Shown: positions 11,501 to 26,500 of the stretch, one piece after another
Layout: every line of letters starts with the position of its first letter
How positions within the stretch are numbered: position 1 is the stretch's first letter
From: Owenia fusiformis
Lineage: Eukaryota; Annelida; Polychaeta; Sabellida; Oweniidae
Length of the DNA stretch: 64,000 nt
Reading direction: 5' to 3'
NCBI GenBank assembly: GCA_903813345.2
Contig: CAIIXF020000011.1
Span: forward strand, 32,170,166-32,234,165
The notes under the pieces: generated by a model
What the model saw: the letters and a program-made list of their open reading frames with translations, nothing else
Databases searched by the model: none
What the model was told of the DNA's origin: nothing
Made by a program: the position numbers and the translations under genes

Positions 11501-14500
11501 AACTATCAACAAAAACCACAACACAGAAGTACAACAATATACTTGAAAATATACGAGAGTACTCGAACACAACCGTAAATGACATAATTGAGAAATACAT
11601 GGTAGTTGATGATGTGACCACAGAAATGAAAGAGGAAGATGAAGACAACACAATAAAGCACAGCAAGGTGTTTTATAATGGACTTACACAACAGCTTTTA
11701 GATTTTTATAAATCTATCATCAATGATTGTATTTCTGTTTTAGGACATCCCGATTGTAAGTTTGCATTCTTAGCACTAGGTTCCCTATCCCGAAAAGAGG
11801 TCACTGCTTATTCAGATGTTGAGTGGGCAATACTGTTTGATCCCTTAGATAAACCGGTAGATCAAATCAAAACACAACTGCGCATGATAGCCTATTACAT
11901 GCATTTGAAAGTGCTTAACTTGGGGGAAACATTGTTGAACTGCTTAGACATACCTGTTCTGACAGATTATAACAAACACCTACCCCTTGACATGAAAGAC
12001 AATGACTTTTATGACAAAGCAACCACCAGGGGAGTTTCTTTCGATGGGACACAACCTTGGGCTAGCAAGACAGCTATTGGCAGGAAATCAGGAGTAGATC
12101 CCAATAAACCTCCCAGACTTGAACTAATCATGACTGTTGATGAGATGAGCAAGCTTCAGTTCACAGATGAATCAATCAAAGAGGGCTATCACCTTAGTGA
12201 CGTTCTTATGACATCAACACTCATAACTGGAGAATTTAACTTATGGAAGGAGTACAATGAAAAAGTACATTCCATATTATCATCCCCATCCAAAACTAAT
12301 CCAGATGTCACTATAGGTAGAGAACGGGCAATAAGAACACTGAAGAAAGATTTAGAAAAATACAGTGAAAACCCTCTGTCATCAGAATCATTCACTCAGA
12401 AAATGCATACAAAACATGATATATACAGATTTGCTACAATCACAATAAATATCCTGAAACTCATGCATGGTTGCTCATCATTTGCGCCCCTAGATGTGCT
12501 AGAGGAATTGCAAGGGAAGGGAATCATAACTGAAGGGGCAACTAAAGATCTACAAATCATGGTTTGTAGTGTCATTAATCTTAGACACATGGTCTATGGA
12601 AGGTATAAGCAACAAAAGGAATTCATATCATTCTTACCAAGTGACTGTCATGATGACGAAACAACAGAAGTGATGCCGGTCAGAAGTTTTACTGCCATTC
12701 TAAGATTTTTTAACACATTCATGCCCTGGTGTGAATTCCTCAGATTAAACTTGGAAGTAAGTAACACCTGGGAATATAGCAAGACATACCTCGAAGGAAA
12801 CAATGAAGTGAAAGCAAAATTATATAAAAACATTTTCTTCTTCAAGAGGGCATTGCATGCTTATGAAACAGAGTTAAAGGCACTTGAAAACCATGAAGGA
12901 GGAGAGCAAGAGTTGAAAACAGTTTCCATACAGACTGAAATAGGTTCTCTGTATTTGTCACAAGGCTGCTACTCAGATGCAGTGCAGCATTATAAAAATA
13001 GCCTGAAAATAAGCAGAAAAATCAATGATGAAATATGGGTCTCTGTATCACTTAACAACATGGGCCATCTGTATCATAAAATGGGAGATCAGATGAAAGC
13101 ACTGGAATATCATCAAGAAAGTCTGAAAATGTATAGACTAATCCACATAGACAGTCCTAACATACTGGTTGCTAAGTTACTTAACAACATAGGCCTTGTG
13201 TATAAGAGCCTGGGAGATCTGACTAGAGCTCTGAAATACTATCAAGAAAGTCTGACAATGAGAACACTTATCCACGAAGACAGTCCCCACCCAGATGTGG
13301 CTAAGTCACTTAATAATATAGGCCTTGTGTATAGTGATCTGGCAAATCTGACTAAAGCACTGAAATATCTTAAAGATAGTGTGACAATGTATAGGCTAAT
13401 CTACAAAGACAGTCCCAACCCAGATGTTGCTTCTTTACTTAACAACATAGGCTATGTGTATAAAAAACTAGGAGATCTGACTAAATCACTGAAATACCAC
13501 CAAGAAAGCCTGAAAATGTATAGACTAATCCACAAATACAATCCCCACCCAGATGTTGTTAAGCCACTTAGTAACATAGGCAATGTATATAACGATATGG
13601 GAGATCTGACTAAAGCACTGGAATATCATCAAGAAAGTCTGGGAATGTCTAGACTAATCTACAAAGACAATCCCCATCCAGATGTTGCTATGTCACTTAA
13701 TAACATAGGCAAAGTGTATAATGACATGGGTGATCTGTCTAAAGCATTCAGATATCATCAAGAAAGTCTGACAATGTATAGACTTATCCACGAAGACAGT
13801 CCCCACCTAGATGTTGCTACTTCACTTAATAACATAGGCCATGTGTATCATAAAATGGGAGATCAGAAAAAAGCATTGGAATATCATCAAGAAAGTCTGA
13901 AAATGTCTAGACTAATCTACAAAGACAACCCCCATCCAGATGTTGCTACGTCACTTAACAACATAGGCAATGTGTATCAAAAAATGGGAAATCAGATGAA
14001 AGCACTGGAATATCATCAAGAAAGTCTGACAATGTACAGACTAATCTACAAAGATAGTCCTCACATACATGTTGCTATTTCACTTAACAACATAGGCAGT
14101 GTGTATTATGACATGGGAGATATGACTAAAGCACTTGAACATCATCAAGAAAGTTTAACAATGAGAAGACAAATCTACAAAGACAACCCCCATCCAGATG
14201 TTGCTACATCATTGATGAAAACAGGTATTACACATGAGGGAATGGGTAAGCACACAGAAGCTTTGTCTTATTACTTTGAAGCTCTAAACATTGCTCATCA
14301 GTACGGAGGGGATTCACACCCTGATTACATTAAAGCATTGGAATTGATTGATGAGTGTAAGGAATGAAACCTATGTTTCTGCACTCTTATATGACACTGA
14401 CTTAAACATGATCATATGAACAATCCAGGACTCCTAACAGAAAAGGAAGTCTTATATTTTGAAATGTTACTGAAATTCTTGGCTAAAGTCTTATTTCAAT

Positions 14501-17500
14501 ATTAAGTAAACAATTCAGAAACTACTCAACCAAATTTTATGATCACCATTTTGTTCACCATTTTTAGAGATTAAAACCCACTCCCAATCTCCAAGTTCAT
14601 TTGTGCAAAGCCATATTAGGTAATGTACCCAGTCCATATAACTCCATTGATACTATGTCAGTTATAAACCCATACTGTTTGACACTAGACTGGGAATAAA
14701 TTAGAAACAAATCTGAGGACACACACTTGTTTTTTCACTTTTTCATCATTTAAGAGATGGAGGTCCACTCTAATCTTACAGTTCCTCTGCACCAACTGGA
14801 TCATACATGTATTAAGTAAGGTAGCCAAGGCATACACATAGGCTCCTATGTTGGTACCCATATGGCTCGACTGACACTGACAGACCAATCTGACAGCCTA
14901 GAGATCTAAAACTTGAATGAGTTTGTCACAAATAGAACAGGCTTATTCTATGTAGCTAGAACTGGTATCTAAGTGTCTACTTGTGGGTCAGACTGAAGTT
15001 ATGATCTATATTCGTAAAAATAATTTACGAAAGGACAATGTTTTTGCTTCACTCTTCCATTGATAACACTACCATTCATATTTTTCAGTCAGCCTCTCTA
15101 CTTTAATAGGAGGGATATATCTCTCAATCTTCTGATGTGTTCTTAGGAAGACTAAATCTTTTAAAGCTATTGGTCTTCCTCTCTTTAAACAAACTATGCC
15201 ATTTCTTTATATGTTATCAATGAACGAGTAGTCCTATTATAAGGGTTAGGCAATCCTGTTCATTGAGCTCAGTGACCTCTTTATTGGGAGTTATGTACGC
15301 AAACATACCAAGTTTAAGTTGTGGGAAGTAGGTTCCTCAGTAATGGACAGATCCTTTTACCATAGACATATATGATGTATACTTGTAACTTATAATGTGT
15401 TATTGTAAACTTGTAATTTCAAGGAAGATTGAAGCACAACTTGGATGTCACAAAACACTGATTAATGTTATAGAATTTGATTAATTCAAAATTATTTTGT
15501 GTAGTGTATAATTTTGAGATTTAATCAGTGTAGTAATTTTGACACATTTAGTTCAATATTAAAAAAAAATATGCGTAAAATGATTAAGAGCTGTGGCTCA
15601 AGAGAAAAGTGTTTTGCAGATACGTATTAATATTTATACTGTACAATAAACAAAAGTGTAGCCAGTATCTATTAGATGAGTCATTTATACACAGTTAAAA
15701 AGGGGCCTGCTTGTGACAAGATCATAAAGATGGTCTTGCATGAAGTTCTAATGAATAACTGTAAAACATGTTCATTTTTCTTAGATGTTATTTCAAAAAT
15801 GTTATGTGTAACAAATCAACCATTTTATCTTAGATATGGAGAAATTCTGGAATCAAGAATTAATAATGACTCAAAAAATCTCAAAAATAACTTAATTTAT
15901 AAGTTTTATGCTTAAATGAAATGTTTTACAGTTTCTCCCGGGACTTTATGTAAGACTACAAAAGATTCACTTGCACCAAGTCCTTGAATTACATCCTCAT
16001 TTTAGCAAATACATTGAATAAAACAGAGGAAGCTTCACAGACTTGATGCATGACTATTTTGTATTATGTAAAATATTATGAGTGTTATCAGTATTACGCA
16101 TAACCCCCTACTCCACCATTTCCGCATGTTTCTACCTGTTCAAGTCCAAATCTTCCATTTGCTCCTGTTCCAAAGTCTATATAGTTACCAGAAGCACCAG
16201 GGTAGATGACAAAACTAAATTGAAATATATATGTATACTGTATATGAAAATTACACAAAAATACATTTTTGGAATAAATCTGAATCATAATATTTTATGA
16301 TTTCTGTGGAACAAAGTTTTATGTTGATATGTTGAATATGGTGCTTGTTCCTGTAAATCAATGTACTGTAAAAATGTTGGTTAATAAAGATATGAATATT
16401 ACATCAATATCAATTTATTTACTTGTTATATATTAAATCAATGTATTCATTATTTTGTTGAATCATAATTAAACAGAGAGAGAGAGAGAGATGTAAAAAT
16501 TATGAATATGTTTGGGTGAGATTGTTTTACCCCATTGTGCGAAACCTATCTATTATTTCTCTGAATATTCTAATTATGTTTCAACTCCTGTTACAATACA
16601 TAAGCTGAAAGCATTAATGAAATGACATGTATATTAGGTCTCATATATGTATGCTGTTTACATGTATGCATGCTGTTTACATGTATGCTGTTTACATGGT
16701 TGCAACATCACCTGTTCTCTGGAATATTTATCCTTGTCAAATATCATATAATTCGGATAATCACTTGGCCATGAAAAGAAGCTGCAATATTAAATGCTTA
16801 TCAATATCAAGAATAGCTGATCACAATATACATGTCACAATATCCATTATAACAGAAATTTGATTGGAGATAACAGATCTCCATGTCATATTGTCATCTG
16901 ATTGGTATCAAAATACGTAATAATCAAATATAATTGATTCAATTTTTCACAGAACAATTTCAAAAATTACAGGAATGAAGACTGTTATGTCTATCTCTAA
17001 TTGTATAAGTTGCATATCAATATGAATTCAAAATATTTTAGGGTTATTTAGGAATCGAATTACAGCTATCAATTAGCCCTTTAACAAAATGAATGCTTAC
17101 GGCTATTTGCAGTTCAAATCTTATAAATAAAATTCCATATATAAAATGTGTTGACGTACCTGCCCTTGAAGAAAGCGATATAAAATATGGTGGCGTAGAA
17201 GTTAACAAATTGAAAGCAGAACATCTTTATAGTGAAGCTGTTTTCAAATTCTGTGTCTGTTCTTGGTCGCTCTAAGTTGGTCAATGCTAAGGCAACTTGG
17301 TAGTATATCTGAAAATGTATTATTACATGTTTTGTATATCTATTTCATTTCTCAAACTTGTTTTCTAGTGTCTTGAAACTCTTTCCCCTATTCCAGATTC
17401 AGAATGTCTGTCATTATTAATAGCAATTATAAATGCACAGAGAATGCAAAACCTTGTAGAGTTGAGGTGTATAGGGGAATGGGGGGGGGGGAGGGGGTGG

Positions 17501-20500
17501 TGACAAGGGCTTGATGCAAGAATACACTGTATTTTCAATTTTAGTTTAGAATTTAAAACCCTGGTTAAAAAAGACATAATAACATATTACATATCTATTC
17601 TTGCACCTCTGAGTACCATTGCTACAAAAAGTGATTGTTAAATAAATAAATATTTATCCAAGATGCACTTACTTTGTTCAGCAACATAATGATGATCAAG
17701 TTAATACAGGCTGCTGTTGCCGTGGTAGCGAGTTTGGCATTTTCCTGAATATACCTATATGGTTGTGCGTAGAATACTGCGACAATGACAATACGGTACA
17801 CAATCACTCCAAGTAGAGCTGCCAATACAAGGCAAATCTGAAAATATATTGAATTTCGATTTTTGGAAAATCAACATTTTTGAGGGAAATACTGGTCTAT
17901 GGCAGACCCTTGTCAGGAATGATATTTAATAACTTATATCTCTTTACTTAACTGTAAACAAACTAAGTTTACTAAATTATTTAAATTAATGCATACGAGG
18001 GTTGATCCAAAAGTTCTACACTGTTGAATTGATAAGAACTCATACTGACACAAGGTTAACATTTGAATGTTGGCCCGAAATGCAATTTCAGATTCACCTC
18101 TTTCATCAAAAAATTTACGAAGCTGCTTCCTTATAAAAATAGATACATGTATGTGCTACTAAAATATGATGCATTTTTACTCCCTCTCCTAAAGCATCTT
18201 TTTGGGATTATTTTGATATCATAATATGTTGACTTTAACATATAGGGGTTCACCTACCATGAAACATATAACAAGGAGTGATGTAAATCTACGACATCCT
18301 TTACTGTAGAATGGCAAATATGGTTCTTCAATCTTGGTTACTGGGTTTACTTTTGTACGAGTCACCTTGGCTTCAAACTCTGGACGAACATGCTGAAAAC
18401 ATGAGAAATAGTTACGTTTTGTTCATCTCTCCCTGTGGTTGTAAATGTTTGTGTTGACTGGTACATTCACTTGGTAGTATTTCACATACTTGTTTACCAG
18501 TTTGATTTTCAATCAGTCATATAAAAACTTTATACCTTGGGAATCCAAAATGAGTATTTAATTTATTGAGTATTTAATTTATTGAATACTTCATTTATTG
18601 AGTATTTCGCTGAACTCAAAGCTTGACATATTAAGGTAATGTTCTAAATCCAGTCACCTTCCAACGGTTGACCCAGACTTCAAAATCTGGTCAAGCTTTA
18701 ATTTTATTTAATATTTAAGAGCCTCTTTAATGGTATGGTATGCTTTTTGCAAATATTTCTTTCAGCATCCTACACATTCTATTCTTTAGTGCTTCTTTAA
18801 ATGTTGATTACCAGGGCAATAGTTTTCTAAAATCATACCTCTTCAAACTCATAGTCTGCCACATCCCAATCATATTCAATCTCAGCCTGTTTCCTCTTCC
18901 AGAACTCCAGAAACACAGTTGCTGCAAATACATTATATTCTATTATATGTGAATTCTTTTGTTTTGTAATTATAACATAATTATAAAGAAGTTCAGGGAT
19001 GTAAACCACATGAAATTCTATTTGCAAAATCCATGTTTTATATGTACCAGAGCTTATCTCTGGATGAATGGAGGTGCAATGAAAAATACTTTTAATGTAT
19101 TCTGTATTAATAATAATAAAAATTGAGTATAGAGGGAGTTAATAGCTGCTGAAGGGGTTAAATAATAAATCCATTAGAGAGAGGGTTAATAACTTCTGAG
19201 GGGGGTTCTCTTTAACCAAATAAGTATTTAACTATATTATGTATACCAATCATATTTTTGCCAACACTGTTATTGTATTTGGCATATAGGCTAGCTATGC
19301 GGTTCGGTTCGTTGGGTAGACACAATATGCAGTGATGTTTAAATGGTCATACATCAGGGAATATATCAGTAAGTCCCATTATCTAGTAAGGTCAAAAGAC
19401 CACTACATTAAACTGTAATATGTTTTCATGAGCAACTTATTCAAGATGGAAGCACTAGAGTCCATGAATCTACTACCATCAAATAACACAACATATATGG
19501 GGCTTGTAAAATAATACAATATAAGAACAGATTCTTTACAAAACAGATACTTCATCAGATGCTTCATGAACTATGGAAACAGATTAAAATATAATAGAGA
19601 AAAAATTAGTTCAACTGTGATATATAGGATGAAAATATTAACTGACTCTTTTCAATCAGGACACAGACCTGATACACTCACCAAAACAGTAAGTGAATCC
19701 TAAAAAACTGGATTATATAGACATAGTAAAAATATAAAGCAGCATTGTATAATCATACAGTACAAGACAATTTTCTAAACATGCAGAGCAAATATTTGAA
19801 CATTTCGGTATCAGTGCTATACTTGATCTGTATTTATTCAGAGCACATGGTCAAAGCCAGGAAAAATGTCTTATTCATTCTATCTGATGATCTCAGGCCT
19901 GAGATAAAAGCACTTTATGACAAGGCTAGCCCATACCAAATGAATCCTTCTATCTACACACCAAACCTTGATGAATTTTCAAAACACAGCGTCGTGTTTA
20001 GAAAAGCCTATGTACAGGTGGCGCTATGTTCCCCGAGTAGGACATCATTTTTAACAGGGCGTCGTCCAGATACAACAAAAGTCTATAATTTGAAAGATCA
20101 TTTCAGAAATGTCGGTGGAAATTTTACAACCATTCCACAGTACTTTAAAGAGCATGGATATCGTTCAATAGGAATGGGAAAGATTTTCCATCATCAAACC
20201 AAAGATGGTGGTGACATTCTATCATGGTCCCATGACGAGCCATACTTCACTCCAAAAAGACGCCCATCATTCTGGGAAACTGTGAGAACTGAAAAATCAT
20301 GGATTGCGATAAATGAAACAACAGAACTCGAACACCCGTTACACGATGATCGATCAACTGATTATGCAATAGGTTGCCTCAGAAGGTTAGCGCCAAAAGC
20401 TCTATCAGGTGAAGAAAATTTTATTCTGTCTGTTGGATTTGCCCTTCCACACCTGCCCTTCATTTTCCCAAGGAGGTTCCTTAGGCATTATCCTATGGAC

Positions 20501-23500
20501 AATATCAGTATGCCAACTAACCCTTATCTCCCTAAAAACATGCCTCCATATAGTATCAATCTTGGATGGGAGTTTATGGAATATGCTGACATTGCAGCAC
20601 TACCGGATAATCCTAACAGCCGAAATAAGAAGCAATATAATAATAAAAAAATCCATGAATTAAGAAGAGCTTATTTCGCATCAATAAGTTATGTTGATTC
20701 CCTTTTTGGACATTTAATACAAGAACTCAAAGATTTAGGTCTGAGTGAAAATACCATTGTGCTATTTGCCGGAGATCATGGGTATCATTTATATGAGCAT
20801 GCAATTTGGGGAAAACTTACAGATTACGAGATTGCCACCAGGGCTCCATTAATGATTCACGTCCCAGGCATTACAGATAACCACAAAGGGTTTATCTCGG
20901 ACCACTTAGTAGAATTCACTGACATCTATCCTACACTTGTTGAACTAGCTGGCCTCCAAACTATCCCTCAATGTCCAGAGAATTCCACTAATGTCAAAGT
21001 ATGCTCGGAGGGAAGTAGTCTCGTCCCAATAATAAACAACCCAATGGTTAAAAGTAAACCAAGGGTATTCAGCCAATACTTGAGACAGTATAGGAGACAA
21101 TATATAATGGGATACAGTATGCGTACTAGACGCTATCGTTACACAGAATGGATCGAGTTTATATCAAAACCAGCAAATACACCAATGTGGAATTCAGTTA
21201 AATGGAGAGAAATGCATGATCATTTAAATGACCCCGAGGAGAACATTAACCTTGCGAAAAAGCCAGAATACGCAGAAATAGTTGAGCGACTTAGCAGGCG
21301 CCTCAGAAATGGCTGGAGAGCTGTAAGGCAACAAAGTGGCGCGAACATAGAAAATGATATTACTGTTGATGAAAAGGATATAAACAATATTAAACAGCCT
21401 AATATCAATGATGATGAGAGTGTTACAAATGATGAAAATGATGTATTAGTACACACATTGCCCATGATGTCACGAGAACATGTCATTTTAATAGCCTTAG
21501 CAGGGGCTTTTTGCTTTTTTCAATTCATATTTTTCAGAAAACTATTCTTTAATTACAAAAGGAAGAATCATCATACCCCATTAAAAGATGATTTAGAAAA
21601 AATGTAAATATAAATTTTGTTATTAAACCAATAATACTTTAGGATTTTTATTTCACAAATTAATATCTTGATCAAAAATTAAAAGATTTGACACTCCTCA
21701 AAAAATTGTAGATTCCACTGTAGACAAAGGAATGAGTGCCTAACAAACCTTTGCCTGAGACAACAATGTCAAGTGTACTTACATAATAGAAATAATAAAC
21801 AAATAAACAGTATTCAAAAAGTATTTTACTTATTTCAATAAATATTATCTACAGTATTTGTCTTTAATTTGGCAAGTGTTTTAAATTGGCAAATTTTGGC
21901 GAGATAATAAACTCCTGGGGGGTTGACTGTTATGAGAATGCCCTCGAAATTATGACTTTTGAGGTATGGCAATTGTCAGATTTTTCCACTTTCTGGTATG
22001 AGAATGGTCATGGAAAAAATGTTACCTCTCACTTTTGGTATGGCATTGGTTTAGTTGTCATAAATATCCTTAATTTGAGGTTGTTTTATATCATTTTCCT
22101 CAAAGATCTGCCTTCTACCTGAGGCTTTAGACATTTTGAATGCCCTTGGTCTTATATTTGGATATTTGGTATAGCATTGGACCTATATTTGGACATTTGG
22201 TATGACATTGGTGGCCTTATATTTGGACATTTGGTATGGCTTTTGGGTGTTTTTGGATTGTATGGGAACACATTTAAATGTGACAGATTGGTATGGGAGC
22301 ATGTTGATACATGTATCTGAGGGTTCAGCCTAGGACCCCTGTAGAATTTTGTATACAGTGAACCCCCCAGGAATAAACTCCTGGATTGTATAATTCATGG
22401 CAAAAATATGACCCTGGATTTTTTTCTACCTACATGTACTGACCTCAGTCCATTTCAAAAATCAGTGTCTTAACAATGATCAGGAAAATCTGTGGCCATC
22501 ATCTTGGTCTTTTCCCCTAATTATATTGGTTATATTTTATAACAGTTAAATATGTTGTTGTAAACAATAGCAGACTTCTAATTCACATGACACACACCTA
22601 TTCCTACTTTGTATTTCATTGAATTATAGTGTATCAATATGTTGAATATCAATATCCTGATCCCTTTTTTCAAAGGCTTTTCAACAGTGCATTGTAATAA
22701 GATCTTTACATTTGTCATTTGACCCTGGACTTCAATTACAAAACTAGGTAAAATTAGAAATATATCATGGATAGTATAACCCTTAAGACAAGAGGATAAT
22801 TGAATATGATCAATAGAATTATGAAATCCTTGTGTGAGCAAAAGGCTTAAGTAATACTTCATTGACACATTTCTTAAAGGCCCCATATGAAGTTTGAAAA
22901 TAATTAGTTTAATCATTCAAATATTATTTTTCATGACTTGAAAAACCATTTGAGAATTCTTTTTTGAAATATGTCTTTTGAAAAGAAGTTGTTGATCTCA
23001 TGATTTTCAAACATTTGGATTTCCCGCCATTGAGGAAACAAAAGTTTAGATTTTCAGATCATCAAATACATTACTAAAGATTGTATAACTTATCATTTAC
23101 TCTACTATGTAGATAAGATCAGGAAAACATCACATTATTTCATTTAATCTACACTTTTATGCACATATAAACTTTTAAAGCACTTGTGATGTCACAACAA
23201 TACTCTGTGATGTAACACAGGTGGCAAAATATTTTTCAAAAATTGTCACTTTTTTCTTGAACATATATCTTATAATATGCCAAACTTTCAAAATAAAGCA
23301 ATATTGTTGGCCTATTTAGGTAGAATATAAGTTTTTATCATGTTTTAAATATTTATGTCACATTGGATTCAATGAGAACTAAAATTTAAAAAAAGCTTTT
23401 TACTCTGAACAACTTACTTACTTCTTGCATATTTTCAATAAATTTTCTTAATATTTAACACAAAATAGGCTAGGACGTATGTAATGCATTGTTGTAAATT

Positions 23501-26500
23501 ATTACTCAACAATTAATGTGTGTGACAACGAAGTTTGTTTATAAAAAGTCTTCAAAAATCAATTTTAAAAAAATTGTCAAAAATTTGGTATTTTCAGAAC
23601 AAAATTGTCTTATGACTCTTTGTCATCACAATGACAAATGTGTCGCTAGACTGTACAAAAAAAATGAACTAAACAAAACCAATCTGGCTACAAAATAAAA
23701 ACAAAAATACATATAAAGTCAAGTCATGTAAAAGTAGAACAAAATGTAAATAAATACAGGTACCAGTGTGATGTATCATCTGCACAATAGCAAATTATAT
23801 AAAGACTTTGCTAAACATAAAATCATTTAAGAATTTTATGAGACATTAGCTTTTTCAATATAACATCAGGCCTACAATTATATTACCTAAGGGTGTCATA
23901 CCAGTTTTCTTACAATTGTATTTTCTTTACAAGCAAATCATAACAAAATGTTCCCTATCTTCTATAGCACTACAAAGATTACATTAAAGTTCCTTGACAA
24001 GTTTTGGCTTTGGCTTTAAATGAGGTCCAAGTTGAACTAGAAAAAAACACCAAACAAATCATATTTTCCTTTTAGAAAAATCTTGAAAAACTTTCTTTGG
24101 CAGAGGTCCTATTGTCCTAATGCCCCTGTATAGGATGAAATTAGAACCAAATCTGTATGCTGATATTTGAGTTGTGATATTTGAGAATACATTTACAAGA
24201 AATATGGTAGCCATTTTCAATTGAGTGGCCATACTGAGAAATCATTCTCGATTGATGAGCGGCTAGATTAACAGACAGATGGATGGATGGCTTCTCTAAT
24301 CTCTATATCCCTCCTAACCTATGTTGGGTGGGATGAAATTCCGATAAATATACATCCGGCTTGACTTGAGACACATTTTATATAACAGTGACTAAACAAA
24401 TAACCTATTTTGATTGGATTTGTTCTCACCTTGGCAACCATAACAGAATATTGTGGAGAATCGAGATCCTATGTTATAGATCAATATTAATTAAGTAATA
24501 GGGGCTTATAAAGCATGATGTAAGACAGTTTACAATAGATTATGCCGCTTGGAAATGAATTCTTTTAAAAGTCACTACAGATAAGACATGCCTTTGAGTT
24601 AAAAATAATTTTATAGTTTTTGCATGTTATGTAATCAGAAATAAATCATTCAACATGGGAAAAATAACACAAAGTTTGGTCAAAATCATTTTCACAACAA
24701 TTTGTATTTCAATAACAGAGTGCTCAAGTTCTACTTATATAGGAAAACTGTTCAACATAGCAAAAAATGAGGAATTCATACCTGACAACATAATACCAGA
24801 AGTTGGACATTTAAGAAACATCGTAACTTCTTCAGTTATGGACTGTAATGAAGAATGTGTTAAACATTCAAAATGCACTCAAACAAATGTTGAACAACTG
24901 ACGGCAACAACATGGAATTGTGATTTGTTTGGTTTGGGAAGAGGGGCTAAAATAAGCAGTCCAGGCCATCTTCATTATTTCGTGCCAATGAGTGGTGAGT
25001 GATGGGTTTGATTAGTTATTTTAGTGCATTCAATCTACATTGAATCTAAAACCTTTTTCCAAAAGGAAATGCTTCAGTTACAAATATTATTTATTCATTG
25101 TTTCATTTTAAGTTTTTGTGATGCCATTTTTTAAATTTCTATTTAAATAATATACCATCAGTTTTGAAAATCAATTTGTTCACTTTATGATCAATTATCT
25201 ATTGCACATTATGATAAATTTTTCATGAAATTTACACCAATCTTCAACAAAGGAATAAAAAATTAAACTCCCGCCAAAATCCCAAATGTATGTTTGTTAC
25301 TCAATGATTTTGGTGTTGTATATTTGTGCAGAATGTCCAGGGGTTTTTCTCACAACCATCCACAGTGGCTCATCATACTGTATCAGCCATGAAACTTTGA
25401 CTTGGACAGATGCAGAGATGAAATGCCTTGAATATGGCGCAACTCTCGCCACCATAGAGGATTCAAGTGAACAAGCAGACTTGGTGGCCTACTTACTGAA
25501 TAATGCCCAGCGTAAGACTTTAGATCACTTTAAATTGAAAGTCCACTTTAGTAATTTATTCAGTGAGAAATTTACAATGAGCAAATGTATCAAATCAGAA
25601 CATGGCAACATAGTTCTCAGACTTGGGGTGTCAGATTCATTCACCACATAACAAAAGAAAGTCATTTGAAAAGTCATAGTCTGCTGATACACAAGATATC
25701 AAACAAATGTTGAACACCTATTTTATTAAACTGGATATTGCCGATTTGGCTTTCACTTTCTATTTCGAAATTTTTTAAGCATGATACTTCTTTTATATGT
25801 CACTGTGGTGTCCTAGATTGTGACATGTCATAAATTGTGTGCATGTTTGTATATATCTTTTTTATAAATGAATGACATTCTTCCAAATTATACTGATAAT
25901 CAGCACTTTAATTCAGAGGTAAAAAAAACTAACCCCGGAGTCACTTTTATTTTTAGCAAGTATGAGTTACAATATTGGCCTTAGTGACAGAGCAGAGCCA
26001 GAGGTCTGGGTGTGGTCGGGAACAGGAACAACAGCAACATATTTCAGTTGGGGTGGCGCTGACCCTCAGGTTGCAAACAATGAACGTTGTGTTACTATGT
26101 GCTCTCATCGTAGTTACAAATGGTGTGACGTGCAGTGTTCATCTTTATTAGGTTATATTTGTGAACGCTAAACAGCTTAAGAGATGACCATGATGAAAGT
26201 TTCAAATGGTGTGACATGGTAGATGTGACATAAGTTCAGATTTATGTGTGCACATGTAACAGAAGGCATATGCTGAAAAAGTTCAAGATTGCTTTGGGAT
26301 GTGTAATATGAATTACAATTATATATATATATAACTTTTATTGACATATAGTATCATAACATGATTACATTAGTCAGAACTATGGTAGACTACATATCTA
26401 AACTACAAAACACCAACTAAACTAAAAATACAAAAAATATATAAAAATATATAAGGTAACAATAATAGTGTGGTGCACACACAATGCATTATGACCATGC

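Noticed and set aside
19745-19780. Twelve extra N-terminal codons of the sulfatase frame
   Set aside because: The frame opens on TTG, unlikely as a eukaryotic start; the ATG at 19781 is followed directly by a signal peptide.
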